NCBI RefSeq assembly: GCF_000514775.1 | Contig: NZ_AZWO01000004.1 | Location: 10,089 to 74,088 of the forward strand | Origin: Salinispora pacifica CNR114 | Lineage (GTDB): Bacteria; Actinomycetota; Actinomycetes; Mycobacteriales; Micromonosporaceae | DNA length: 64,000 nt | Direction: 5' to 3' | Shown here: piece after piece, positions 27,198 through 34,977 of the stretch | Numbering within the stretch: the first letter of the stretch is position 1 | Layout of the letters: each line of letters begins with the position of its first letter | Notes under the pieces: generated by a model | Told to the model about the DNA's origin: nothing | The model's database searches: none | The model's input: only the letters and a program-made list of their open reading frames with translations | Position numbers and translations under genes: made by a program

Positions 27198-28127
27198 TCA
27201 GCCTCCCTGCTTGGCGTGACGACGCCAGATGACCGGGCAGTATTCGGGGTCCGCGTAGTCCGGCCGTCCGTCGTCGGTACGGCGAACCAGCACGTCGTGG
27301 TTGTACGCGGCGTTCTCGCCGGTGGAGAGCGGATACGCCCGCCACCGGTTGTCGCCGTCCTGCAGGTGCAGTGAGATCGCCTGGCGGGGCCGTCCGCTGA
27401 CGTTCGCACCGCTGCCGTGGTAGGTCCGGCAGTGGTGGAAGCTCATGTGCCCCTTCGGGATCACCATCGGAATCTTGCGGATTTCGGCGTCGTTGTGTCC
27501 GGCGTTACGGGCCAGCATGTCGTCGAGTTGGTCGCGGTCGCGGTCGGCGAAGTGCCGCACCACGGTGTCGTCGGCGCCGACCTCGGCCCACTGGTGGGAG
27601 CCATCGACCATGACGATGGTGCCCAGCTCCTCCCCGCAGTCGTGGAACGGGATGAAGGCGGTCAGCATCCGCTCCGACGACGAGGACGCCCAGTAGTGCT
27701 TGTCGAAGTGCCAGGGCACGATGTTCGACGGCTCCCCGTCGAGCGGGGGCTTGAGGATCAGCGTGGACTGGAAGATCCGGATCTCGTCGGCCTGTGCCAG
27801 CCGGGCGGCGACCGCCCCGATCAGCCGCTTACGCAGGATCGCCCCGAGCCCGTCGTGCTCGTGGTGAACGTAGTCGTTGTGCCGCTGGACCGCGCCCCTG
27901 GCCGGTTCCCAGTAGGCGAGCTTCGGGGGCCGCACCGGTAGCCGGCGGTGCCGTTCACCGGCGTAGTACCGGTCGGTGGCCGCGGCGAGGGCGTCCACCT
28001 CGTCGTCGGTGAGCAGCTTCTTCGACAGATACCAGCCGTGCTCGGCGTAGAACGCCACGTCCTCGTCGGACGGGAGCAGCGACTTCTCCTCATCGGTCAG
28101 ACGTGGGTCGAATTCAGTATTGGTCAT
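27198..28127 (-). CDS. PhyH-family Fe(II)/2-oxoglutarate dioxygenase
   Basis: This 309-residue protein belongs to the phytanoyl-CoA dioxygenase-like family. The iron facial triad is visible as HxD in VPWHFDKHYW and a distal His in FHHCRTYHGSGAN, with the 2-oxoglutarate-binding Arg in GRPRQAISLHL. Such enzymes hydroxylate, halogenate or otherwise oxidise unactivated carbons. The start ATG overlaps the hmaS stop (ATGA). Its substrate may be the aryl or acyl part of the locus product. Confidence 0.88.
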   Translation of the reverse strand: MTNTEFDPRLTDEEKSLLPSDEDVAFYAEHGWYLSKKLLTDDEVDALAAATDRYYAGERHRRLPVRPPKLAYWEPARGAVQRHNDYVHHEHDGLGAILRKRLIGAVAARLAQADEIRIFQSTLILKPPLDGEPSNIVPWHFDKHYWASSSSERMLTAFIPFHDCGEELGTIVMVDGSHQWAEVGADDTVVRHFADRDRDQLDDMLARNAGHNDAEIRKIPMVIPKGHMSFHHCRTYHGSGANVSGRPRQAISLHLQDGDNRWRAYPLSTGENAAYNHDVLVRRTDDGRPDYADPEYCPVIWRRHAKQGG

Positions 28128-29224
28128 CCCGTCACCTCCTGCGTGGCGGCCAAGCCTCTTGCGGAGGCCGTCACCGCCAATTCCCGCTCCTTGGCCTCGT
28201 AGAGCGCCCTGATGTTGCCGCTGCCGAAGGTCCGCGCCCCGCGCCGCTCGATCAGCTCCAGGAAGAACGTGCGGCGCGCGTGCGTCGACTCCGTGAAAAT
28301 CTGCAGCAGTTGACCGTCGTGGTCCCGGTCCACCAGCACCCCGAATTCCCGCAACTGCGCCACGGGCCCGTCGATCCGGCCGACCCGGGTCTCCAGGTCG
28401 TCGTAGTAGGCCGCCGGGGTGTGCGCGAATCGCACCCCACGCTGGCGCAGCGCGCCGATCGCCCCGATGATGTCGTCGGTCCGCAACCCGAGGTGCTGGA
28501 CACCCGCACCGGAGTGCTGGGCCAGGAAAGCATCGATCTGCCCGGCCCGTCGGCGGGTATCCGGTTCGAGCAGCACCAACGTCACCCGCCCGGACCGGCT
28601 CTGCACCACGGTGGAGTTCATCGCCTGGCCATCAACCTCCATGTACTCGTGGAAGATCTCGTCAAAACCAAAGACCTCCCGGTAGCCGCGAACCGTCTCG
28701 GCGAGCTGCCCGGGCGGCACGCAGACCGCCAGATGGTCGATCTCGACGAGCAGGTTCTCGGCGGCACCCACCGGCGGCAGCTCCGCCAGGCCCGGCAGGA
28801 AGTCGCCACCGCCTCGACGGCGCTCGACCAACCGGTGCCGCACATCGGCGAAACCCGCCACCTCGGCGATGACGATCTCGGCGTCCGCGCTGGTGATGGT
28901 GGTCGGCGGCAGCTCACCGACCGCGCCCCGGGCCAGCAGTTCGGCGTACGCCTCGGCGGCGTCGGCAACGGCCAGGGCGACCACGGCGATGCCGTCGCCA
29001 TGCCGCCGCACATACGTCGCCGCCGGATGGTCCGCGGTCAGCCCAGAGGTGAGCAGGAGCCGGATGTCGGCGTGCCGGAGCAGCAGCGACCGCTGCCCGG
29101 TCAGCCCGGTCTCCGGGCCGCCCTGGCCGCGCGGCCACAGCCCCACCCCGTTGCCGAAGTACGCGGCGGCCTCGCGGGTGTCAGCTACGTAGAGTTCGAT
29201 GTGGTCTATCCCACGGATGTCCAT
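28124..29224 (-). CDS. hmaS: 4-hydroxymandelate synthase
   Basis: This 366-residue non-heme iron dioxygenase converts 4-hydroxyphenylpyruvate and O2 to 4-hydroxymandelate. Iron ligands are H164 (EIDHLAV), H244 (GVQHLGL) and E323 (FLELIERRG). It resembles HmaS rather than HPPD where the two differ: MNSTVVQS (S204, equal to Ser201 of the Amycolatopsis enzyme as I recall it), and VTLVLLEPD, where HPPD has a Pro and Asn in VKFPINEP. The start follows GGAAGG. The gene lies in the ketosynthase operon while hmo and hpgT lie 11 kb away; homogentisate-forming HPPD is the alternative. Confidence 0.9.
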   Translation of the reverse strand: MDIRGIDHIELYVADTREAAAYFGNGVGLWPRGQGGPETGLTGQRSLLLRHADIRLLLTSGLTADHPAATYVRRHGDGIAVVALAVADAAEAYAELLARGAVGELPPTTITSADAEIVIAEVAGFADVRHRLVERRRGGGDFLPGLAELPPVGAAENLLVEIDHLAVCVPPGQLAETVRGYREVFGFDEIFHEYMEVDGQAMNSTVVQSRSGRVTLVLLEPDTRRRAGQIDAFLAQHSGAGVQHLGLRTDDIIGAIGALRQRGVRFAHTPAAYYDDLETRVGRIDGPVAQLREFGVLVDRDHDGQLLQIFTESTHARRTFFLELIERRGARTFGSGNIRALYEAKERELAVTASARGLAATQEVTG

Positions 29225-29260
29225 ATTTCAGCCTTCCCACAGATCCCCCGCGCTGGTCGT

Positions 29261-29277
29261 GCGGGCATTCCGCCCGC
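29261..29277 (-). promoter_or_regulatory. Small hairpin between KS and hmaS
   Basis: GCGGGC and GCCCGC pair around ATTCC in the only real gap (67 bp) of an otherwise overlapping operon. It might stabilise or partly terminate the upstream transcript. Confidence 0.3.
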
Positions 29278-29291
29278 GAGAGGTCGTACCG

Positions 29292-30530
29292 TCAGGTCGG
29301 CGGCCGGGTGGCTCGTGCGAGTAGCAGGCTCACGTTCTGCCCCCCGAAACCGAAGGAGTTGGTCAGCGCATAGCCGGTCTCGGTCGCCCGGGGCTCCTTA
29401 CGGATGTGATCAGCCGGGCACGCCGGGTCCGGGTCGTCGAGGTTCCAGGTCGGCGGCAGCAGGCCCCGCCCGAGTGCCAGGGCGGTCGCCGCCGTCTCCA
29501 GCACTCCGGAGGCTCCGAGCAGGTGGCCGGTGAGCGCCTTGGTGGAGCTGACCGGCACCCCGTTCGCGCCGAAGACCTCGGTGAGTGCCGTGGTCTCGGC
29601 GATGTCGCCGAGTGTGGTCCCGGTGCCGTGCGCGTTGACATAGCCGACTTCGGCCACCGGCACCCGGCCGCCGGCGAGCGCCCGGCGGATGGACTCCGCC
29701 GCGCCGGTGCCGTCGGGCCGGGGCGCGGTCGGATGATAGGCGTCGGTCGTCACGCCGTAGCCGGCGATCTCCGCGTACCCGGTGGCGCCCCGGGCCGCGG
29801 CGTGCGCGGCGTTCTCCAACACCAACAACGCCGCTCCTTCGGCGAGTACGAACCCGTTGCGGCGAAGGTCGAACGGTCGGCTGGCCGCCGTCGGGTCGGC
29901 CCACCCGCGGGCGAGGGCCCGGGCGTTGCCGAAGGTGTCTGCGAAGGTCGGGAAGAGGGGTGCCTCGCTGGCCCCGCAGAGCACCACGTCGGCCTCACCG
30001 GTCTGGAGCAACCGAACGGCGTCGGCGACCGCCTGGACACCGGAGGCGCAGGCGGTGCCGACCGAGGAGCTGTACCCCCGAATGCCGTGCCGGATCGCGA
30101 TCCGGGCCGACGGCATGTTCGGCAGTACCCCGGTGAGCAGGTACGGGCTGACTCCCGCTCGCCCCCGGGCCGCCCGGGTGAGTACCTGCGTCTCCAGGGT
30201 GGACAGCCCGCCGACTCCGCCGACGATGACCGCCGCCCGCTCCGCGGCAACGTCCCGGCCCACCTCGACACCGGCGTCGGCGAGGGCGTCCGCGGCGGTG
30301 AGGAGGGCCAGCAGCACGATCCGGTCCAGCACCCTGGTGTCCGGACCGGACGAGACCGACCGCGGGTCGATCGCCGGCAGCAGCCCGGCCACCTCCAGGC
30401 TTCCGGCGGCAGGGTGGTCGGCCGGCGGACGGGCCAGCCCGGAGCGGCCGGTGCACAGCGCCTCGAAGGTGGCCTCCACCCCGCGGCCCAGCGGGGTGTA
30501 CAGACCCATCCCGGTGATGACCACGCTCAT
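29292..30530 (-). CDS. Beta-ketoacyl-ACP synthase (FabF-like, catalytically complete)
   Basis: This 412-residue ketosynthase carries out decarboxylative Claisen condensation on ACP-bound chains. The triad is complete: C161 (GTACASG), H301 (VNAHGTGT) and H336 (KALTGHLLGASG). The [13 protein letters not shown] and C-terminal NSFGFGGQN motifs are normal. Its ATG overlaps the stop of the KS-like/ligase fusion (ATGA). Together with the atypical KS at 32653-33732 and two ACPs it may form a type II-like elongating set. No ketoreductase or dehydratase is in the operon. Confidence 0.9.
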   Translation of the reverse strand: MSVVITGMGLYTPLGRGVEATFEALCTGRSGLARPPADHPAAGSLEVAGLLPAIDPRSVSSGPDTRVLDRIVLLALLTAADALADAGVEVGRDVAAERAAVIVGGVGGLSTLETQVLTRAARGRAGVSPYLLTGVLPNMPSARIAIRHGIRGYSSSVGTACASGVQAVADAVRLLQTGEADVVLCGASEAPLFPTFADTFGNARALARGWADPTAASRPFDLRRNGFVLAEGAALLVLENAAHAAARGATGYAEIAGYGVTTDAYHPTAPRPDGTGAAESIRRALAGGRVPVAEVGYVNAHGTGTTLGDIAETTALTEVFGANGVPVSSTKALTGHLLGASGVLETAATALALGRGLLPPTWNLDDPDPACPADHIRKEPRATETGYALTNSFGFGGQNVSLLLARATRPPT

Positions 30531-32656
30531 CGGGACGCCTCGCTCAGGTAGCGTTCCCGCAGCGCCACCTTGCGGACCTTGCCCGTCACCGTGACCGGGA
30601 GCTCGGCGGAACGGACCGGAACCACCCGCCGTAGGGTCGCCCCGACCTCACCACCCAGCGCCTCCCGCACCGCCGCGGTGCGGTCCGTCGTCTCGTCCGC
30701 GCCGGTGGCCAGTTCCAGCAGCACGTCGGTGACGACACCGGCCGGCTCACGCACCATGACCACCGTGCAGTCGGTGACATCGGGGCAGGCGGCGAGAATC
30801 CGTTCCTCGGAGAGCGCGGTGTAGAAGCGCTTCCCGTCGACCGAGTCGACCGAGTCGACCGCCCGGTCCAGGTGGTAGTACCAGCCGTCGGCGTCGGCGT
30901 AGACCAGGTCCCCGGTCAGGTACCAGCCGCGCTGTCGGTAGCGGTGGGTGGTGACCGAGTCGTTCCAGTAGCCGCGGAACAGCGATGGCGAGTCGATACC
31001 CAGCCAGCCGGCCTCGCCCGTGGGCACCGGCTCGCCCGCCGCGTCCAGGACGGCGACCTTCGTGAACCGGTACGGCCGGCCGATGCACCGTCCGTACCGC
31101 TCGGTCTCCTGGGTGTGGGTGATGTGGAACACGGAGTGTCCCATCTCGGAGGAGCCGAGACCGTCGATGAACACCGATCCCGGCACCCGGGTGACCCCGG
31201 TACGGGTCATCACGTCCCGGGAGCCAACCGCCACCAGGCGCCGGATGTGCGGCTCGTGCGACGAGTCACCGGTGTTGAACCACAGCCGTACCGAGTCCAG
31301 GTCGTACCCGGCCAGCTCGCACCGGGCCAGCTCGGCCCAGGTGACCGAGAAGCCGAACACCCCGTCTGGGCGCCAGCGCTGGATGGCGTCGAGAACCCGC
31401 TCTCCACCTTGTTCGGAGAGGAGGAGCATCTCCGTACGGTTACCGAGCACCTGGTTGACCATGAGCACGGTGGCGGTGTGCGGGGCGGGCAGGGCACTCA
31501 GGATCCGGCTGGTGCCCTGCGCCTGCGGCATGCTCAGCAGGTGCCGGGTCGCCGCGAAGAGGCTGGCGTGCGAGTGCAGCACCGCCTTCGGCACTCCGGT
31601 GGTGCCGGACGTGTGGGTGATCACGATCGGGTCGTCCGGGTGGTGCCGGTAGTGGGCGGGCGCCGCGTCCGGGTCACCGCTACCGGCCTCGGCCGGCGTG
31701 CCCAGCACGGGGACCCCAAGGTCATGTCCGGTGAGCAGCGTGCGGTGTGCCTCGTCGGCGAGCACCGCGACGCCACGCAACCGCCGGATGTACTCGGCGG
31801 CGATGGTCGGCGGCAACTGCCCGTTCATCAGCGCCGGGATCGCGCCGAGCCGGGTCAGCGCGAGGTAGCTCAGCACCATGTCCGCGACCGCGGTGGCCCA
31901 GACCGCCACCGGGTCGCGGGGGCCGATGCCCCGTTCGTGCAGCCAGGCGGCCCGGGCTGCCACTCGGCGGTCGAGCTGTCCCAGCGTGAGTGTCGTCTCG
32001 GCGGGATGCCCGTCCAGCGGTGTGTCGAACGTCAGGCAGGGCGTGTCCGGGTCGGCGCCGTGCGCCAGTACCCGCTCGAGCACGTTCCCGGCGCCAACAT
32101 GGTTGTCGGCGGCGAGCAGCCCACGGATTCCCCTGGGTTTCATGGTCGCTCCTCCCTCCAGCAGCACGGCGACGGCTGACTCCGCATCACCGTCGTCCGG
32201 TGCCGTGTCGATCAGGATCAGCAACACCGCGTCGGCATCGCCGTCGTACAGCAACAGGTCGGCCTCGGCGAACCCGGCCGCCTGCGGGTCGCCGGTCGGC
32301 GCGAGGCAGACCACCGGTCCACCCAGCCCCCAGCGGGCGGCCAACTGGCCGGCCACACTGTTCGGCACCGACTGGAAGAAAAACAGTGGTCCCGGCCGAC
32401 GGTCAGCGGCCACCGCCGCTTTCACGTAGGCCGCACTGGCCTCGTCACCGGTCGGGCTGACCAGCACGATCGCGGTGCGCTCCCCGTCGACGGCCGGTGC
32501 CGCCCGGTATGCCCGGCGCAGGCACCGATCCGCCACCGCCGCCACCAGCGGGTTGAACGCCGAGTGGACGAATCCTGGTAGCGGTGGCAACGCGCCGTCG
32601 CCCGGTTCCGGCCAGACCGCCCGGGCCCGGACGGTCGGTCCACCCAGGCCGGTCAC
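30527..32656 (-). CDS. Fusion of a ketosynthase-like N-domain with an AMP-dependent ligase
   Basis: This 709-residue protein has two parts. Residues 1-~165 resemble the short Ketoacyl-synt_2 domain seen beside aryl polyene and type II synthases: HSAFNPLVAAVADRC, FFFQSVPNSVAGQLAARW and GDADAVLLILID; no catalytic Cys is obvious. Residues ~195-709 form an ANL acyl-adenylating enzyme with ITHTSGTTGVPKAVLHSH, the GSSEMGHSV region, GWYLTGDLV and LPVTVTGKVRKVALRERY with the catalytic Lys. It overlaps both neighbours by 4 nt. It may load an acyl group directly on an ACP held by the KS-like domain. I am confident of the ligase, less so of the N-domain. Confidence 0.78.
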   Translation of the reverse strand: MTGLGGPTVRARAVWPEPGDGALPPLPGFVHSAFNPLVAAVADRCLRRAYRAAPAVDGERTAIVLVSPTGDEASAAYVKAAVAADRRPGPLFFFQSVPNSVAGQLAARWGLGGPVVCLAPTGDPQAAGFAEADLLLYDGDADAVLLILIDTAPDDGDAESAVAVLLEGGATMKPRGIRGLLAADNHVGAGNVLERVLAHGADPDTPCLTFDTPLDGHPAETTLTLGQLDRRVAARAAWLHERGIGPRDPVAVWATAVADMVLSYLALTRLGAIPALMNGQLPPTIAAEYIRRLRGVAVLADEAHRTLLTGHDLGVPVLGTPAEAGSGDPDAAPAHYRHHPDDPIVITHTSGTTGVPKAVLHSHASLFAATRHLLSMPQAQGTSRILSALPAPHTATVLMVNQVLGNRTEMLLLSEQGGERVLDAIQRWRPDGVFGFSVTWAELARCELAGYDLDSVRLWFNTGDSSHEPHIRRLVAVGSRDVMTRTGVTRVPGSVFIDGLGSSEMGHSVFHITHTQETERYGRCIGRPYRFTKVAVLDAAGEPVPTGEAGWLGIDSPSLFRGYWNDSVTTHRYRQRGWYLTGDLVYADADGWYYHLDRAVDSVDSVDGKRFYTALSEERILAACPDVTDCTVVMVREPAGVVTDVLLELATGADETTDRTAAVREALGGEVGATLRRVVPVRSAELPVTVTGKVRKVALRERYLSEASR

Positions 32657-33732
32657 ATCGCACCCAGCAGCAGCGCGGTGCTCGCGCCGCCGAAGGCGGC
32701 GTTGAGGGTGAGCGCGTAGCCGGTGGCCGCCGGTCGGGGCGCGTCCCGGATGACATCGAGCGGGCAGTTCGGGTCCGGCCCGAGCCAGCCGGCGTTCGTC
32801 GGCAGCTCGCCGCGCCGCAGCGCGAGCACCGTCACCACCAGTTCCAGCAGGCCAGACGCCTCCAGGGCATGCCCGTGCAGAGCCTTGGTGGAGCTCACCG
32901 GCACCCGCTCGGCCTGCGGGCCCAGGGCGGTCCGCAGCGCCACCGCCTCGGCCGCGTCGCCCGGCCCGGACCCGGTGGCGTTGGCGTTGACGTAGCTGAT
33001 GTCCGCTGGGTCACGACCGGCGCGGGCCAGCGCGGCGGTGATCGCCCGGGCCAGGCCGCGGCCCTTCGGCTCTGGCTGACAGGGGTGGAAGGCGTCACTC
33101 GCCCGCCCCCAGCCGAGGAGGCCGGCGATCGGTTGCCCGGCGATGTCAGCACGTTCCAACACCACCGCCGCCACTCCGTCGCCGAGCAGCAGGCCGGTCC
33201 GCCCGGCGCTGAACGGACGCACCGTCGCGTCGGTGGCGAGCGCCCTACCGACGTCGAAGAGGGCGTACTGGTCGGGCTCGACCAGGTAGCCGGCGGCGAC
33301 TACCGCCCGGTTGACCTCGCCGCGACGCAGCAACACCGCCGCGTCGGCGACCGCGTTGGTTCCCGAGACACACGCCGTGGTGTACGTACGCACGGCGGGG
33401 AAGCCGGTGGCCGCGGCGAGACCCGCGCTCAAGGCCGGTATGGACCTCCCGCCGTGCACCGCGAGCAGCAGTGCCGCCTCAGCCCGGTGCGATGCGGTGA
33501 GCCCTGCCGACCGGCACGCCGCGGTCACCGCCTCGGTCAGTTCGTCGGCGAGCGGGCCGGTGTCCGGCAGGGTGGCCGCCGCCTTGACCCGCCGGGGGCG
33601 GGTGTCGAACCGGCTGACCGGTCGGAACGCGGGGATTCCGGCTAGTACCCCGGTCAACTGTGCCTCGGCACCCCGACCGAGTGCACTGGTCGCGTGGACA
33701 CCGGTGAGGAGAACATCGGCCGACTCAACCAT
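32653..33732 (-). CDS. Atypical ketosynthase with Cys-Asn-His triad
   Basis: This 359-residue protein is shorter than a usual FabF (~410). The nucleophile C121 is kept (TYTTACVSGTN) and H288 is kept (TKALHGHALEASG), but the first active-site His is Asn (N251, VNANATGSGPGD). It is therefore neither a standard KS (C-H-H) nor a standard chain-length factor, which lacks Cys. It may be a priming or transfer KS, or a partner for the complete KS at 29292-30530. It overlaps ACP1 by 8 nt and the fusion ligase by 4 nt. Confidence 0.85.
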   Translation of the reverse strand: MVESADVLLTGVHATSALGRGAEAQLTGVLAGIPAFRPVSRFDTRPRRVKAAATLPDTGPLADELTEAVTAACRSAGLTASHRAEAALLLAVHGGRSIPALSAGLAAATGFPAVRTYTTACVSGTNAVADAAVLLRRGEVNRAVVAAGYLVEPDQYALFDVGRALATDATVRPFSAGRTGLLLGDGVAAVVLERADIAGQPIAGLLGWGRASDAFHPCQPEPKGRGLARAITAALARAGRDPADISYVNANATGSGPGDAAEAVALRTALGPQAERVPVSSTKALHGHALEASGLLELVVTVLALRRGELPTNAGWLGPDPNCPLDVIRDAPRPAATGYALTLNAAFGGASTALLLGAM

Positions 33733-33964
33733 CGGCGGCGGCCAGGGCGTTCTGGAAGATCACCAGTGCGTCGTCAACGGTGCGGATCCCGGCGAGTTGG
33801 TCGTCGGTGAGGTCGAGCCGCCGGCCATAGCGCTGCTCGACCATGTGTACAAGCCAGGCCAGCTCCATCGAGCCGATCCGGTCGGGCTGGTCGGTGGATC
33901 GGTGGGTGAGCTGGGCGAGCATGGCCACCAGGTCGCCACGCCCGAGGTCGGGCTGACCGGCCAT
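33725..33964 (-). CDS. Acyl carrier protein 1 (GSM motif)
   Basis: This 79-residue protein has the helical pattern of an ACP, with the likely phosphopantetheine Ser in DRIGSMELAWLVHMVE, where the usual DSL is GSM. It starts at an ATG sharing one base with the stop of ACP2 (TGATG). It would be activated by the adjacent PPTase. It may serve as the loading or the extension carrier; two non-identical ACPs side by side suggest a division of roles. Confidence 0.78.
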   Translation of the reverse strand: MAGQPDLGRGDLVAMLAQLTHRSTDQPDRIGSMELAWLVHMVEQRYGRRLDLTDDQLAGIRTVDDALVIFQNALAAADG

Positions 33965-34230
33965 CAGGATTGGTCGCCCGGCGCCCCGGCAACCCGGTTG
34001 GCGACCATCGTGGTGAACTCGCCCACCGTCATCAGGGCGAGCTTCTCCGACTCCTCCTCGGCGAACGTCAGTCCGTACTGGTCCTCGACCCGGACAGCCA
34101 GGTCGGCGAGGGCCAGTGACTCCAGGTCCACCCCAGCAGGCCCGAGAGTGGCATCGTCGTCGATTCCCTCCACGTCGTAGTTCATGTCGGTGAGTTGCTC
34201 GACGACGAAGGCGCGGATCTCGGCTCTCAT
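33964..34230 (-). CDS. Acyl carrier protein 2
   Basis: This 88-residue acidic protein carries the phosphopantetheine Ser in GVDLESLALADLAVRVE. It ends within the start of ACP1 and begins only 15 nt from the divergent PPTase start. No promoter fits in that space, so transcription probably comes from the ligase gene at 36272 through antisense of the PPTase gene. Confidence 0.85.
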   Translation of the reverse strand: MRAEIRAFVVEQLTDMNYDVEGIDDDATLGPAGVDLESLALADLAVRVEDQYGLTFAEEESEKLALMTVGEFTTMVANRVAGAPGDQS

Positions 34231-34245
34231 GGTTAACCTCTCTCC

Positions 34246-34977
34246 GTGAACCTGTCACCGGTGTCCGGTCGGGACACCGTTTTCGTGTGGATCGGTCGGG
34301 GTACTGGCGATCAGCCGGCCTCAGCCGAGCGGCTGCTGCGGCAGGCGGCTGCTGGGGTGCTGGGCTGTCCGGAGGCGGACCTCGTGGTGACCCACCGGCC
34401 CGGCGCGGCTGCACTGGTCACCCGGGACACCGGCCCGGGTGACCAGCTCGTCGTGCCGGCGAGTGTGAGCCGCGGCGGTGGCGTGACCGTGGTCGCCGTG
34501 CGGACCGGCGGGCCGGTGGGGGTGGACGTCGAGCGGTGCCGCCAGTTGCCCGCGCTGGGCCTGGCCCGCCGCTGGTACAGCCCGGCCGAGGTGGCTTGGC
34601 TCGCCGCCCGCCCCGAACCGGGCCGCAGTCGGGACTTCCTGCGGTTGTGGACCGCGAAGGAGGCCGTCGGCAAGGCGCTCGGCCTCGGTCTGCGCGCTGG
34701 CGGTCCGCGCCGGCGGATGCCGGTCCCCGGCCCCGGACGGATGCGCCCGGTGCCGGCTGTCACCGATGTCTGGGTCGGCCATCCCCACTGCCCCGGGACG
34801 CTGCTCCTGGCGGTAGCGGTGGTCGGCGGCGAAGCGGAGATGGTGGTCGTCGGGGAGGCGGAGCGGCCCGGTCACGACGTCCCCGCCGTCCGCAGCGTCT
34901 CCACCGAGCGGACCAGCTTGCCGGTGGTCGTGCGGGGAAGCTGTTCGAGCAACCGCAGGGTGCGGGGCCGCTTGTAG
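34246..34977 (+). CDS. Sfp-type 4'-phosphopantetheinyl transferase
   Basis: This 243-residue protein transfers phosphopantetheine from CoA to carrier proteins. GPVGVDVERCR and the FLRLWTAKEAVGKALGLGL signature (magnesium and CoA binding) mark the Sfp/AcpT type. A GTG at 34246 starts the frame; the GTG at 34261 is an alternative and neither has a clear ribosome site. The last 106 nt overlap the convergent end of the AMP ligase gene, so the extreme C-terminus is not secure. It would activate the ACPs here and in the type II cluster. Confidence 0.82.
   Translation: MNLSPVSGRDTVFVWIGRGTGDQPASAERLLRQAAAGVLGCPEADLVVTHRPGAAALVTRDTGPGDQLVVPASVSRGGGVTVVAVRTGGPVGVDVERCRQLPALGLARRWYSPAEVAWLAARPEPGRSRDFLRLWTAKEAVGKALGLGLRAGGPRRRMPVPGPGRMRPVPAVTDVWVGHPHCPGTLLLAVAVVGGEAEMVVVGEAERPGHDVPAVRSVSTERTSLPVVVRGSCSSNRRVRGRL

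Noticed and set aside
28124..29224. 4-hydroxyphenylpyruvate dioxygenase (tyrosine degradation)
   Set aside because: Residues at the HPPD/HmaS discriminating positions are HmaS-like, and hmo and hpgT are present.
30872..32179. Long plus-strand open frame opposite the fusion ligase
   Set aside because: GC-rich antisense frame without motifs; the minus-strand protein is well supported.
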